IMG/VR virus record: IMGVR_UViG_3300028600_000016
Location: 1-30,491 of that record
Length of the DNA: 30,491 bases
Origin: a virus
Direction: 5' to 3' (one strand)
Shown here: positions 14,275 to 22,933 of the stretch, piece by piece
How positions within the stretch are numbered: position 1 is the first letter of the stretch
How the letters are laid out: every line of letters begins with the position of its first letter
Notes under the pieces: generated by a model
Told to the model about the DNA's origin: nothing
Databases searched by the model: none
The model's input: only the letters and a program-made list of their open reading frames with translations
Program-made: the position numbers and the translations under genes

Positions 14275-15903
14275 TTACAGCCTGGAAATTATCACTCTTT
14301 CGATTCTCGAAGTAATATCAGTCACCTGCACTCCGAACTGTGTCTCGGTTGCGTGATCCTCATCCTCAATACTAAACATAAACGTATCATCCAGAAAAAG
14401 AGAATATCGGTAATCCCTGCAAATCACGCGCACCCTTCGCGTTGTCCCAGTGTCAAAATCAACCCGTCGAAGTTCAGCTGTACCAGAACCGCCCACCCGC
14501 TGGAAATACACATCATCCGCTGACAATCCGATCCTGTGGAATTGTGAAGAAGTCCCAAGCCTAAGAACCACATAAACCCGGCCCGTTATGCTGGAGAAAT
14601 CCACCTGGATATCGGCATCTTTAAAGCCGCCGTCGATTGTCGCAATGTTATTCCCAACAGCATTTGCCGCCATCTTGTTCGACACTACATTGAACTGGCC
14701 TGCAACCGCGATCCAGGCGTCTCCGCTATCTGAATTGGCGATAGGTGACTCATTCGCGCGGGCAAAGCTATCCTCCATGTAAAAATTGCCATACTTCGAT
14801 GCGGCTCCACTGGCTGCCGTTGCCTTATAAAGCGAATCTATGGTTCTCCAGTTGGAACCGTCGAAAACCAGCTTGGATAGCTCGACATGCCAGTCCGGAT
14901 CTCCCCTGAATCCCCAATAAAACCAAGCCACATAGTCACTAATCGGCACAATGGCGCACTTGTAGCCATGCCGGATAGATAGGATCTCGCCAAATATCCA
15001 CGAAATACCGTCATCGCTCTGCATTGGGTACTGAGGATGCGGCCCCCCGGAGGCGTCAGTGCCTAAAACGCCGATCCACCGGCCCGTTTCAAGCCTCCGG
15101 ATGTCCATATGCCACACGTCTGTTTCACTATCAGGCAAAACGTAATCGCATGCGGTTCTGGCTCCGAACTCACCTTTCAGGTCCGTGCGTGTGCAGTAGC
15201 GCATCACATTTGGGCTCGGCAGCACATCTGAGGTGTGCATTATCCACTGATCGCCGTCCCAGTTTAGCTGGGGGCTTAGAACGCGCTCGGCGGCGGTGGA
15301 AACCGACAGCAGCGTAGTAATCGAACCCCAGCTCACCCCGTTAGACGAAGACTTTAGTTGTACCTTTTCCGTCCCCGATACCTGCTCTGTCCAGATGCAA
15401 TGCAGCGTGGCTCTGTCCGGCGAAAGAACCAGACAGGTATCCGCGTTGTGATCTCCAACGCCTCCAGGATCAGGCGATATAGGATTCGTCAGCCCATCCG
15501 GCGCAGCCCACTCGATCCCGTCATCGGAGCAATATATCGAAGGGTTCTCCCATGCCTCAAAATCACCACCCAAAGCCACTGGTAAAGGTGTGATCGCCAT
15601 CCACCACCGCTTTCCGTTGAACCCTTCAGGAATAAACAACACCGAAGGATGCGCAACCTCATCATTCCCAGGCACCACCGTAGGGATATCCAACACCACA
15701 TTAAGATCGTCCGTAAGCCTACAATTACCGGCAGACGGCAGCTGTACGCCTTGAGACGCACCCAGAGACTTGATCGAGTCGCTTAGTCCAGCCATCGGAT
15801 TACCAAACGTTTTTGCATAAGAACTGCCGCCAAGATAGTTCGCATAAACACCACTTGCCCCCCTGGCAAAGCGCACATATGGATTTCTTATTTGCTGTTT
15901 CAC
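14275..15903 (-). CDS. Tail fibre/spike with Asp-box propeller and lectin-like end domain
   Basis: The 542-residue product begins with a short anchor (MKQQIRNPYVRFARGASGVY...) shared with the next gene upstream. The middle (about 50-370) contains Asp-box-like motifs SDDGIEW, SSNGVSW and SDDGISW, the hallmark of sialidase-type or GH43-type beta-propellers, so it may bind or cleave surface sugars. From about 378 (DSFARANESP) to the end there is a beta-sandwich pattern like LamG/concanavalin domains (SITGRVYVVLRLGT, YSLFLDDTFMF). Catalytic residues cannot be assigned. It is likely the main receptor-binding or host-glycan-processing appendage. Confidence 0.75.
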   Translation of the reverse strand: MKQQIRNPYVRFARGASGVYANYLGGSSYAKTFGNPMAGLSDSIKSLGASQGVQLPSAGNCRLTDDLNVVLDIPTVVPGNDEVAHPSVLFIPEGFNGKRWWMAITPLPVALGGDFEAWENPSIYCSDDGIEWAAPDGLTNPISPDPGGVGDHNADTCLVLSPDRATLHCIWTEQVSGTEKVQLKSSSNGVSWGSITTLLSVSTAAERVLSPQLNWDGDQWIMHTSDVLPSPNVMRYCTRTDLKGEFGARTACDYVLPDSETDVWHMDIRRLETGRWIGVLGTDASGGPHPQYPMQSDDGISWIFGEILSIRHGYKCAIVPISDYVAWFYWGFRGDPDWHVELSKLVFDGSNWRTIDSLYKATAASGAASKYGNFYMEDSFARANESPIANSDSGDAWIAVAGQFNVVSNKMAANAVGNNIATIDGGFKDADIQVDFSSITGRVYVVLRLGTSSQFHRIGLSADDVYFQRVGGSGTAELRRVDFDTGTTRRVRVICRDYRYSLFLDDTFMFSIEDEDHATETQFGVQVTDITSRIERVIISRL

Positions 15904-15906
15904 ACA

Positions 15907-16383
15907 TCAACCTATCCGCTTGATCCTAACGTCTTTTATTACCAGCGTCTCATTGTTGAAGGCCGCATTAGGCGACCACCGGATCAAAAATGAATTATTG
16001 GCAGAAACCGTATCTTGAGACTGAGAACCTAGATCTGTGGGTAGATTCGTACTCGGAAACAATGAAGACGCCGAACTACAGAACAAACCGAAAGCATTCC
16101 CCGTGTTATCCAACACCGTATACGAAACGCGCCAAGTCTGGCCCGCTGCGAATCCAGTCGGTTCTAACAGACGAATCATGCTGTCGACTAACAGTCGATT
16201 CCACGTGATCACATGGTTATCGATCGAACACGTAGCCGGATCTTCTATCGTCCAAGCGTCATCCGGAATAATGGGATCTATGCTCATCGCCCTGGCATAA
16301 CTACCACCGCCAAGCTTGTTCGCATAGGGGCCTGTCGCACCAAGGGCGAAGCGCACACCGGGGTTCCTAATTTGTTTGGCCAT
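15907..16383 (-). CDS. Short fibre protein with carbohydrate-binding-like domain
   Basis: The 158-residue product starts MAKQIRNPGVRFALGATGPYAN, the same anchor as the following fibre gene. The rest (about 40-158) has a strand pattern (WRVSYTVLDNTGNAFGLFC ... SFLIRWSPNA ... LVIKDVRIKRIG) resembling family 4/9 carbohydrate-binding modules. It may be a second virion appendage that competes for or shares the attachment site, or the anchor-bearing partner of the larger spike. No catalytic domain is present. Confidence 0.65.
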   Translation of the reverse strand: MAKQIRNPGVRFALGATGPYANKLGGGSYARAMSIDPIIPDDAWTIEDPATCSIDNHVITWNRLLVDSMIRLLEPTGFAAGQTWRVSYTVLDNTGNAFGLFCSSASSLFPSTNLPTDLGSQSQDTVSANNSFLIRWSPNAAFNNETLVIKDVRIKRIG

Positions 16384-16985
16384 TAGTATCGATACCCGAA
16401 TATCATGTTCTCACCCACGATGGAGTAAAACCCAGCCTGGTGTCCCTTGCCGCGCATCCACCCGCCTGCCGATCTGGGGCTGTTGGAGCGGCCCGTCTGC
16501 TTCATCGCCTCAGTGTACACGTTGGCATAAGAATCCTTGTTCTGCAGGCTCTCACTGTCCCACATGGTATATTCCACCGCCGTGGCGTAGATATACACCC
16601 GTGAGGCAATATCAAGCAGCCAGTTGGTGTCCGTATCGTTCACCAGCTTTGCCAGTCGGGCGTAGTAAACGATATCCACCGTGGAATCCACGCCTTCACT
16701 GGTAGACGGTATCGACTCCGGTGACGTGTATCTCAGGGTTGAATCACCAATACGTACCGTGCGGGCTCGCAGGAAATCACTCGGCAAGGCAAACCCGGTG
16801 TCCGTGATCGTCCCCGAATCCATCTCTATCATCTGCCGGGGCACAGGCCCGTAGTCGTTTGTATAGTCCGACTCTATGCGCTGGGTTGCCCGCTCTATCA
16901 GATCGTTAAGCGTCGAATCAGGCAGGTTGCCTACCGTCTCAGATAGTAGCTCCCTAACTTGCTCACGCAGCGTTGCTAGATCCAA
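16383..16985 (-). CDS. Head-to-tail adaptor protein
   Basis: The 200-residue helical product contains LNDLIERATQRIESDYT (about 26-42), the ALPSDFLRARTVRI block and NWLLDIASRVYIYATAVEYTMW (about 120-141). These are recurring elements of phage adaptor proteins that form the ring below the portal (functionally like P22 gp4). Position between coat and fibre or hub genes agrees. P22 gp4 also has cell-wall hydrolase activity, but I see no such site here. Its start overlaps the upstream gene by 23 bases. Confidence 0.72.
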   Translation of the reverse strand: MDLATLREQVRELLSETVGNLPDSTLNDLIERATQRIESDYTNDYGPVPRQMIEMDSGTITDTGFALPSDFLRARTVRIGDSTLRYTSPESIPSTSEGVDSTVDIVYYARLAKLVNDTDTNWLLDIASRVYIYATAVEYTMWDSESLQNKDSYANVYTEAMKQTGRSNSPRSAGGWMRGKGHQAGFYSIVGENMIFGYRY

Positions 16986-17307
16986 GGTCTATCCCCTTAA
17001 ATGCCTTTTCTACCGGCGCGGGTTTGAAGTCTTCACCCCACGGCTGTTTGAGAATCCACTTCATGGCCTTGAGCCGCGTCTTCGGATCGTCTGAATCCAG
17101 ATCCGGGACCAGATGAGCAAGAATGTCCCGCTCTACCTGATGATACTCCCGCGCCACCATGTTGTGTTCACGGTGGGGGTTAGACTTCATGTCCCTGCGG
17201 ATATCCGCCCAACGCGCTCGAATGGCCTGGACTTCAGGCTGATACGCCAAATAGTTGGCGCGCAACTTTGGTGGAACCTTCGCCAATATCTCAACTGGAA
17301 ACGTCAT
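16963..17307 (-). CDS. Hypothetical protein, 114 aa
   Basis: A helical, basic protein (VPPKLRANYLAYQPEVQAIRARWADIRRDM...) with an HREHNMVAREYHQVERDIL helix in the middle. No family recognised. It sits between the zinc-ribbon gene and the adaptor gene with overlaps at both ends, so it is probably an assembly or minor virion protein. Confidence 0.62.
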   Translation of the reverse strand: MTFPVEILAKVPPKLRANYLAYQPEVQAIRARWADIRRDMKSNPHREHNMVAREYHQVERDILAHLVPDLDSDDPKTRLKAMKWILKQPWGEDFKPAPVEKAFKGIDLGSSNAA

Positions 17308-17510
17308 CGCCTCAGCATCACTCCCGCACCGTTACCGAACACAAACCGCCCGTTACCAAACCGCTTCATAGGCCTTTCCGGCTTGGTCTTGGGTTCCTCG
17401 GTTTCTTGTACCCTCGCTTGCACGCCATCTCCTACCCCCTTGCATATATTGCAGACTTTCTGCCGTCCCCGGCCCATGAACTCACCGCCGCATTCAGTGC
17501 ATTGCCTCAT
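17304..17510 (-). CDS. Small zinc-ribbon protein, 68 aa
   Basis: The N-terminus carries two CxxC pairs, CTEC (residues 4-7) and CNIC (about 20-23), spaced for a compact zinc ribbon. A basic, Pro/Gly-rich tail follows (KPERPMKRFGNGRFVFGNG). Genes for such small ribbons are common beside phage head genes. Whether it binds nucleic acid or is structural is unknown. The start overlaps the upstream stop. Confidence 0.65.
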   Translation of the reverse strand: MRQCTECGGEFMGRGRQKVCNICKGVGDGVQARVQETEEPKTKPERPMKRFGNGRFVFGNGAGVMLRR

Positions 17511-17773
17511 ACTCCTGCCTGCACCGTCTGGCCTTCACCCTGGCAGCAGCCCGTCTCAGCCCGAGTCAGCGTATTACCTGATTGAGCCTCGCAGTTATCC
17601 CACCCCAGATCCCAGTCAGCCGCCGCTGTTGACCCCGTAGCATGCGGATTATCAGTTTTCGGGTTTGTTAGTTCAGTCCCCAAAAGCCTGTACGAAAATC
17701 CCTCGCAATAAGCCCGCGACCGATTGATATACGGCTGGTCCGTTGGTACACCGTTGCATAATACACCTGGCAT
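17507..17773 (-). CDS. Rmf/CrpP-like small protein, 88 aa
   Basis: AGGAGGG lies a few bases before the ATG at 17773, so that start is preferred over a frame from 17842. Residues 20-60 follow the pattern of ribosome-modulation-factor-like proteins: an RAYCEGFSYRLLG helix, an NP turn and then ADWDLGWDN. In bacteria Rmf binds 70S ribosomes, while phage relatives occur near head genes with unknown roles. Family match is by pattern only, and the Cys-rich C-terminus (GCCQGEG) is not typical. Confidence 0.5.
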   Translation of the reverse strand: MPGVLCNGVPTDQPYINRSRAYCEGFSYRLLGTELTNPKTDNPHATGSTAAADWDLGWDNCEAQSGNTLTRAETGCCQGEGQTVQAGV

Positions 17774-17810
17774 TTCGCCCTCCTGAAAGGGGGCCGAAGC
17801 CCCCAGTTGT

Positions 17811-18836
17811 TTACGCGCCAGTAGAAGCCGTCTGCATCGCAAGGCTCGGGTTTACGTCTCGAACCGCAGCACTCGCCTTCTCGTTAAGAGCAAGCAAGGT
17901 CCAGGAACTTTCAACCAGCCACTTATTGGCATGCCCGGTCTTAGCCAAACGCTCAGCACGAACATCGAACTGCACCGAGTTTTCCCACATATTGGAATCG
18001 ATCAGTGCAAGGTTGGTTCGGGTTGCAGCTTCAGCCTGCATAATCCGGTTGGCCTTGACCTCTACGGCTCCCCAGTTGCTCTCGTACATCTGGATAGAAC
18101 CGATAGCGGTAGCACCGTCACCACCCGATTGGGTAGGCGTATAGATCGCACCGATACGAGCAGAACTGGAGAACATATAGTTCGTCCACTGAGTCTTGAG
18201 CGCAGGAATCATCATGAAACAATCGATGTTCCCGCCTACGGTAAAGGCGGCCTCGTGAACCGTAGCGATATCTTCCTCTGACAAAGCCCTTGGTGTAGTT
18301 CCCTGAGTCGGGGCGTCCACAACACCCGTTCCAGAGTTAAAACCGCCATCCGCTCCACCTGTTGCGAAGTTGGTATTGGTCTCCACCCAGGCGAAGAACC
18401 CGGCAGACTTGCCCGCTGTGGTCGCCTCAACAGGCTCCACGCTGGCATTCTCGGACAGGTATGCAGCCTCCCGGTCTCGGCGCGTCTCATTGGTACGGTT
18501 GCGCAACTGGCGACCGAACTTCGTGATATTGCCGAAGCCGTCCGAACTCTCAGCCTGGGAAGCAAGGATAATCCCGCGCCCGGTCAGCTGACACCAGGAG
18601 AACTTCCGCACGCCCTGGTTAGTCGAGTCGTCGGTGTTGTCGGCACCGTCGATCCGTGCGTTGTCCTTATCCGGGGCGTTTAGGCTCTCCTCAAGGAACT
18701 CATGTTTGGCCGAAGCCTGGGTATCCTGCATGATCTTCGACGTGAACAAAGTCTCGGTCGGATCAATGTTGAACAGCTCGTTTATAACTTTTTCCGGGAC
18801 GTTCCCGGCGTTGTAAAATGCTGGAAAAGCAGCCAT
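17811..18836 (-). CDS. Major capsid protein (DUF5309-like, HK97 fold)
   Basis: The 341-residue product starts MAAFPAFYNAGNVPEKVIN and continues with the IDPTETLFTSKIMQD and HEFLEESLNAPDKDNARIDGAD blocks, characteristic of the DUF5309 family of phage coat proteins. A C-terminal WLVESSWTLLALNEKASAAVRDV segment matches the end of the family. Location directly after the scaffold gene and in the portal-scaffold-coat order supports the call. Expected role is the icosahedral shell. Confidence 0.88.
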   Translation of the reverse strand: MAAFPAFYNAGNVPEKVINELFNIDPTETLFTSKIMQDTQASAKHEFLEESLNAPDKDNARIDGADNTDDSTNQGVRKFSWCQLTGRGIILASQAESSDGFGNITKFGRQLRNRTNETRRDREAAYLSENASVEPVEATTAGKSAGFFAWVETNTNFATGGADGGFNSGTGVVDAPTQGTTPRALSEEDIATVHEAAFTVGGNIDCFMMIPALKTQWTNYMFSSSARIGAIYTPTQSGGDGATAIGSIQMYESNWGAVEVKANRIMQAEAATRTNLALIDSNMWENSVQFDVRAERLAKTGHANKWLVESSWTLLALNEKASAAVRDVNPSLAMQTASTGA

Positions 18837-18845
18837 CTAAATCAC

Positions 18846-19883
18846 CTATTTAAGCATGGCGTCGTCGAACTCGGCGTTCATTAAGGTGTCATTCCACCCC
18901 CGCCGCGACTTCACCGATTGAAGTTTCTTGCCAACTTCTTTCAGCGAAGGCTTCTTGGCTTCCGTTCTGGCTCCAGGCTTTAGACTTCTCGGCACTTTCT
19001 TGATCTCCCGCAGGGCTTTTTTGGTGTCCGCCTGCTTGCGCTCGTACTGCCACAGCTTGCGAAACATCTTCGTGGCCCACGGGTTCATCTTCAGGATTGG
19101 CTCGATCTCCGCTCTCTCTGCCCCCTCGGACGAAAGATAATTGGCTATCGCCTCGGTCTCCTCACCACGGATCTTGTCGGATCTCCACTCTGGAATATCC
19201 TTCCGCAGTTGCTGGTCGACCCTACCAAGGTACTCCTGTTTGGCGGACTCTACCGTTTTAAGGTGTTCCGCTTGCCGATGGTTGGCTGCCTGTTCGCGCT
19301 TCTCAATCTCATAGCGGTACTTCCGCTCTAGTTTGATAGACTCGTTGGCATCCATATTGTCTAAAGTGCCATCCTCCTGGATGGTTGCAAACGCTTTCCG
19401 CAAGGATTGCGCTTCCTGCCAGATCGTTACCGCGTCCGGGTCATACTGGCCCGTTTGCGGTGTTACCTGTGTCGCCTTCGCCTCCAACTGTTGGCGCTCG
19501 TTGCGAAGATCCTCATTCTCTGATCGCAGCGACTTGTACCCGTCAACAACCTCCGATAACGTGACCTCTCCGTCATCTGTTGGCACCGTCACATCACGAT
19601 AAAACTCCTCCAGCGTCCAACCTGCCTGATCGGCAAAGTCTTTCGCTCTGAGCTTTTCACCTGGCCCCTCGGCCTGAGTCTCTTCTGTGGTCTCATCGAC
19701 CGTCTCCGAAACCTCTTCCGGCTCACTTTCCAGCCCCTCGGCTGCCTCTTCCTGCACTTCTTTGGGCTCATCCTCGCCCTCCTCTTCCGGCTCTTTCTCC
19801 GGGAAAGGATTAGCCAGCGGAACCCCTCGGTCGCTTGGCTCTGCTTCCAAATCTTGGAACAAATTCTCTTCTGTTACACTCAC
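18846..19883 (-). CDS. Scaffolding protein
   Basis: The 345-residue product has a strongly acidic, disordered N-terminal region (about 1-75, rich in Glu/Pro), then a domain with LRAKDFADQAGWTLEEFYRDV and a coiled coil (YKSLRSENEDLRNERQQLEAK). The C-terminal half is basic and helical (KLWQYERKQADTKKALREIKK), as needed for contact with the coat. This acidic-coiled-basic arrangement and its place before the coat gene are typical of phage scaffolds, which guide shell assembly and then leave. Confidence 0.82.
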   Translation of the reverse strand: MSVTEENLFQDLEAEPSDRGVPLANPFPEKEPEEEGEDEPKEVQEEAAEGLESEPEEVSETVDETTEETQAEGPGEKLRAKDFADQAGWTLEEFYRDVTVPTDDGEVTLSEVVDGYKSLRSENEDLRNERQQLEAKATQVTPQTGQYDPDAVTIWQEAQSLRKAFATIQEDGTLDNMDANESIKLERKYRYEIEKREQAANHRQAEHLKTVESAKQEYLGRVDQQLRKDIPEWRSDKIRGEETEAIANYLSSEGAERAEIEPILKMNPWATKMFRKLWQYERKQADTKKALREIKKVPRSLKPGARTEAKKPSLKEVGKKLQSVKSRRGWNDTLMNAEFDDAMLK

Positions 19884-19898
19884 GTAGTCGCCTCCGAC

Positions 19899-20078
19899 TT
19901 AACTCTGATTTTCCGATGCCCGGCGCTTTGCTTCCTCAAGCAATTCGTCGCCGAACTCCTTGTTGATCATGTCATCCCTGAGACGGCGCAAGTCCATCGA
20001 CTCCCAGCGCCGCCTTGACTGGGCTTCCTGCGCTTCTCTCTGCGCCTCAGCCGCTCTCAAGTCGTTAATGTTTGCCAC
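19899..20078 (-). CDS. Small charged helical protein, 59 aa (GTG start)
   Basis: The GTG at 20078 is chosen because GGAGG lies six bases upstream; the longer frame from 20120 lacks such a site and is deep in the previous gene. The product is highly charged and helical (RAAEAQREAQEAQSRRRW...). It overlaps the upstream stop by 14 bases. Function unknown; likely assembly-related given its place before the scaffold. Confidence 0.6.
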   Translation of the reverse strand: MANINDLRAAEAQREAQEAQSRRRWESMDLRRLRDDMINKEFGDELLEEAKRRASENQS

Positions 20079-20358
20079 GCGCTGCCTCCAATTCAGTCGC
20101 CGCCTTGGTTGCCCTCGCACCCGTTACGGCGTCTTGATAGATGGATTCATATAGATCCTCAAGAGCGGTGATCCTTGCCGCTCCCAACACGATCTCGCGC
20201 TCCTCGGCTTTCTGCCGGACGCTATGCACCATAGCGGCCCGGTAACGCTCACGTAGGGCCACAAACAGCGGGTCCATACGCCTCAGTAAGTCCTGAGCCT
20301 CTACGCCCTTGCCTATGGCTGTGGATAGCCGCTCTCGAAGTTCCGGGGTGTCTTTCAT
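20065..20358 (-). CDS. Hypothetical helical protein, 97 aa
   Basis: Begins at the ATG overlapping the upstream stop (ATGA). The product (MKDTPELRERLSTAIGKGVEAQ...) is nearly all helix with a MDPLFVALRERYRAAMVHSV core. No family recognised. It is one of three small genes between portal and scaffold. Confidence 0.65.
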   Translation of the reverse strand: MKDTPELRERLSTAIGKGVEAQDLLRRMDPLFVALRERYRAAMVHSVRQKAEEREIVLGAARITALEDLYESIYQDAVTGARATKAATELEAARGKH

Positions 20359-20750
20359 AACCCCCACCTGATACCGACATCGGGCAAGTTCCAGCCACTC
20401 TGAAACGGCTTGTCCACTGTCTGGTTGATAGCATGCATAATGACATCACCCTCTTGCGGCTCTCGTTCAACTTTACGCATCCGGAAATACTCTTCAGCCT
20501 TGTGCGCCTCACAGCCGAGCTTGTCCAGGTCAATCATCAACTGCTGCGCTGACCGATCCACCGAGACTTGAAGGATCTCCTCAGTCTCTCCCGAGAGAAT
20601 CAGCTTCTTATCCCGCTGAAAGTCGATAAGATCCTGTGCATGCTGGTTGATATTGGTCGCATGCGGCATTGTTGGCTCTCTCATTTCATCGTCTGGGAAA
20701 TCCATGCAAAACATGTTTACTTCCCAGTCTGCTACCTCTGATTCTTTCAC
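20355..20750 (-). CDS. Hypothetical acidic protein, 131 aa
   Basis: An acidic helical protein with FCMDFPDDEMREPT near the start and a QQLMIDLDKLGCEAHKAEEYF helix. It follows the portal gene with a four-base overlap. No domain recognised. Position suggests a portal-associated or assembly role, but that is inference. Confidence 0.65.
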   Translation of the reverse strand: MKESEVADWEVNMFCMDFPDDEMREPTMPHATNINQHAQDLIDFQRDKKLILSGETEEILQVSVDRSAQQLMIDLDKLGCEAHKAEEYFRMRKVEREPQEGDVIMHAINQTVDKPFQSGWNLPDVGIRWGL

Positions 20751-22933
20751 TGCGTAACCCTCCCCTTCAGATCCTCGTCCTCATACATGACACCCCCAGC
20801 CACATCCTGCCCGCTGTCCGCCTCAATCTTCGTCTGCGAAGTCACGAAGTCCCGAAGCGAATCAAGCCCTTTCTGTATCGAGTCCATCGCATCAGACTGG
20901 GATTGCATGATATCGGCCATGTGCTTGCGCTGCTCCTGCATCTCGGTGATCTGCAATTGGGTTTGCAATAGCTTGTCCTGTTGCGCCATCTGCATCTGCT
21001 GCTGCTGTTGCGCCATCTGGGACTGCATCATCTTGGACTGTTCAGCGGCACTGATCGGCTGTCCCGTCTGTGGGTTCTGACCCACCGGCCTATCCGGATC
21101 TAGCCAGTGGTTCTCCACGCCCATCAGATTAGCTTGGTCTGTCAGCATTTCGTAAATCTGAGACGAGTCAATAATCACGCCGTCTCCACCGGCCTGCATC
21201 AGCTGCTCCGCTTTCTGGATCTGGTTCTCGTAGGCACCGATCAGCCGGGACCGCTCGCCCTCGGACTTGCCAAGCTTCACGCTAAACCGTTCCCGATCTA
21301 TCCAGAAGCGCGGCTGGGCTTGCTGCCACTCGTCGCCATCCTGGAAATCGAAGTCCTCGCCTAAGGTCTTGAGCGCCATATGCAGGAGAACAAACGTATC
21401 GCGCACCAGGGTATTAGCTATGTTCCGAGCGTACATGGCGGAACTGCGCTCGGTAGCACTCATCCAGCGCTCGAACGTGCTGGCCTGAATGTTCGTCGGC
21501 TTCTGCTGGCTGGAGTTGTCCAAAGCCTGCCCGCCACGATCAGAAACCACGGTGTCATAGTAAGCCAGGGCCTGTAGCGACTCACCGATAATCGGGTTGT
21601 AAGGGATCGCCACGGCATCAGTAGCAGGGTTCTCACACCGCTTGTACCCACCGCTAAACCCGAGCTCGAAGTCGTCCTCACTCGCACCCGGCCCAATAAG
21701 GAACTCCTTATCATTCGCCTGGTACAGGTTGTCATTCATTTGACGCTTCAGGACGCGCTTAATGTCCTCGGTATTCCGTTCTTTGTCGAACAGGGACCGG
21801 CCTAAGTGCCTATGCGCCACCCTCAAGGCAAGGCCGGACGCGACGGGAACCACTCTCACGATCTCATCACAGTAGGGGCCTGGCTCGCCGTCAGGACCGG
21901 CCCACCTTAGAATCTTGTTGGTTCGCCCGTAGTAGATCTGATGCAGTTCGGCAATTCCATCACCGTCCGCGTCCACCTTGTACCAACACTCAAAGATGCT
22001 GACGATGTCCCCGCCCGTGTCCGCTGCGGTTGAGTCTCGGTACTGCCTCAGCCCCTCCTCGCGTTCACTCTGTACCTGGTTCGACGTCGTGTCTTCAGAC
22101 TCCAGCCCGTCTATATCTCCACGGTAAAGCCCGAGGGCAATAGCCTCGTTCCTCGTCATTCGGCGCTGATGATACGAAAACCTGCTTTCCTGTAGGTTCT
22201 GGTTCACCGCATCCTGCGACGTACCGAAATCCTCGCGGGCGATGGTCTCCGCCTTGATCTCTCGGGTTTTCTCGATAACCTGGATATCCACAGAGACGAT
22301 CTGCGGTGAGACTTCGACCACCACGGGCTCCATGCTCAGCCCATCGGGGGTGACAACCAGATCCTCGGCAAACATGGCTTCCTGCATCACCCGGCGCTCG
22401 TACTCCTTGACCTGTGCCTCGCTCTGTATCAGCTGGGCTAGCTGTGCCTCGACCTGCGGTACCGGCCCTTCCAGGGTCGTCTCATACGGCAGACGCCACG
22501 AAGTCTCCGGCCATACCTTGATGTACCCATTGCGCACTAGCAGGCAGTCCTGAACGCCCTCATCCAGCCGCTGGTACCCACGCAAACGCTCTCTCCAGTA
22601 CCAGTTGAGCGCCTTGGTCTCCATCTTGGCCTGATCTTCGTCGTCCGGGCCTTCCGCCTTGACCTCGATCAGTTCGTCAACCGTGTACATCGGCTGGATC
22701 TCAGCCATTACGGAGTCGATTACGTCTGCAACTGTGCCGTCCTGAACCTGAGACTTTCCGGCCTCTTCATCATTCTTCGGACGCAGCAGCATGTACCGAT
22801 AGGCATCTGCCGCATTACCGATGATCTCGGAAGTCTGGTCATTATCAGCCAGACGCAACTCGGTAGCGACCAAGGACGCCAGTTCATTGGCACTCAGCGG
22901 CTCATATCTTGTACTGTATTCGCCGTCGCTCAT
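20747..22933 (-). CDS. Portal protein (P22-like)
   Basis: The 728-residue product shows the pattern of P22-type portals: an N-terminal domain with RPKNDEEAGKSQVQDGTVADVIDS (in part) and QDCLLVRNGYIKVWPE, a wing region with IVSIFECWYKVDADGDGIAE, and the RVAHRHLGRSLFDKERNTEDI block. A later DNSSQQKPTNIQASTFERW stretch follows. The Gln/Met-rich helical tail (about 640-690) resembles the barrel of long portals. Twelve copies would form the DNA channel at the head vertex. It overlaps the large terminase gene by four bases. Confidence 0.93.
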   Translation of the reverse strand: MSDGEYSTRYEPLSANELASLVATELRLADNDQTSEIIGNAADAYRYMLLRPKNDEEAGKSQVQDGTVADVIDSVMAEIQPMYTVDELIEVKAEGPDDEDQAKMETKALNWYWRERLRGYQRLDEGVQDCLLVRNGYIKVWPETSWRLPYETTLEGPVPQVEAQLAQLIQSEAQVKEYERRVMQEAMFAEDLVVTPDGLSMEPVVVEVSPQIVSVDIQVIEKTREIKAETIAREDFGTSQDAVNQNLQESRFSYHQRRMTRNEAIALGLYRGDIDGLESEDTTSNQVQSEREEGLRQYRDSTAADTGGDIVSIFECWYKVDADGDGIAELHQIYYGRTNKILRWAGPDGEPGPYCDEIVRVVPVASGLALRVAHRHLGRSLFDKERNTEDIKRVLKRQMNDNLYQANDKEFLIGPGASEDDFELGFSGGYKRCENPATDAVAIPYNPIIGESLQALAYYDTVVSDRGGQALDNSSQQKPTNIQASTFERWMSATERSSAMYARNIANTLVRDTFVLLHMALKTLGEDFDFQDGDEWQQAQPRFWIDRERFSVKLGKSEGERSRLIGAYENQIQKAEQLMQAGGDGVIIDSSQIYEMLTDQANLMGVENHWLDPDRPVGQNPQTGQPISAAEQSKMMQSQMAQQQQQMQMAQQDKLLQTQLQITEMQEQRKHMADIMQSQSDAMDSIQKGLDSLRDFVTSQTKIEADSGQDVAGGVMYEDEDLKGRVTQ

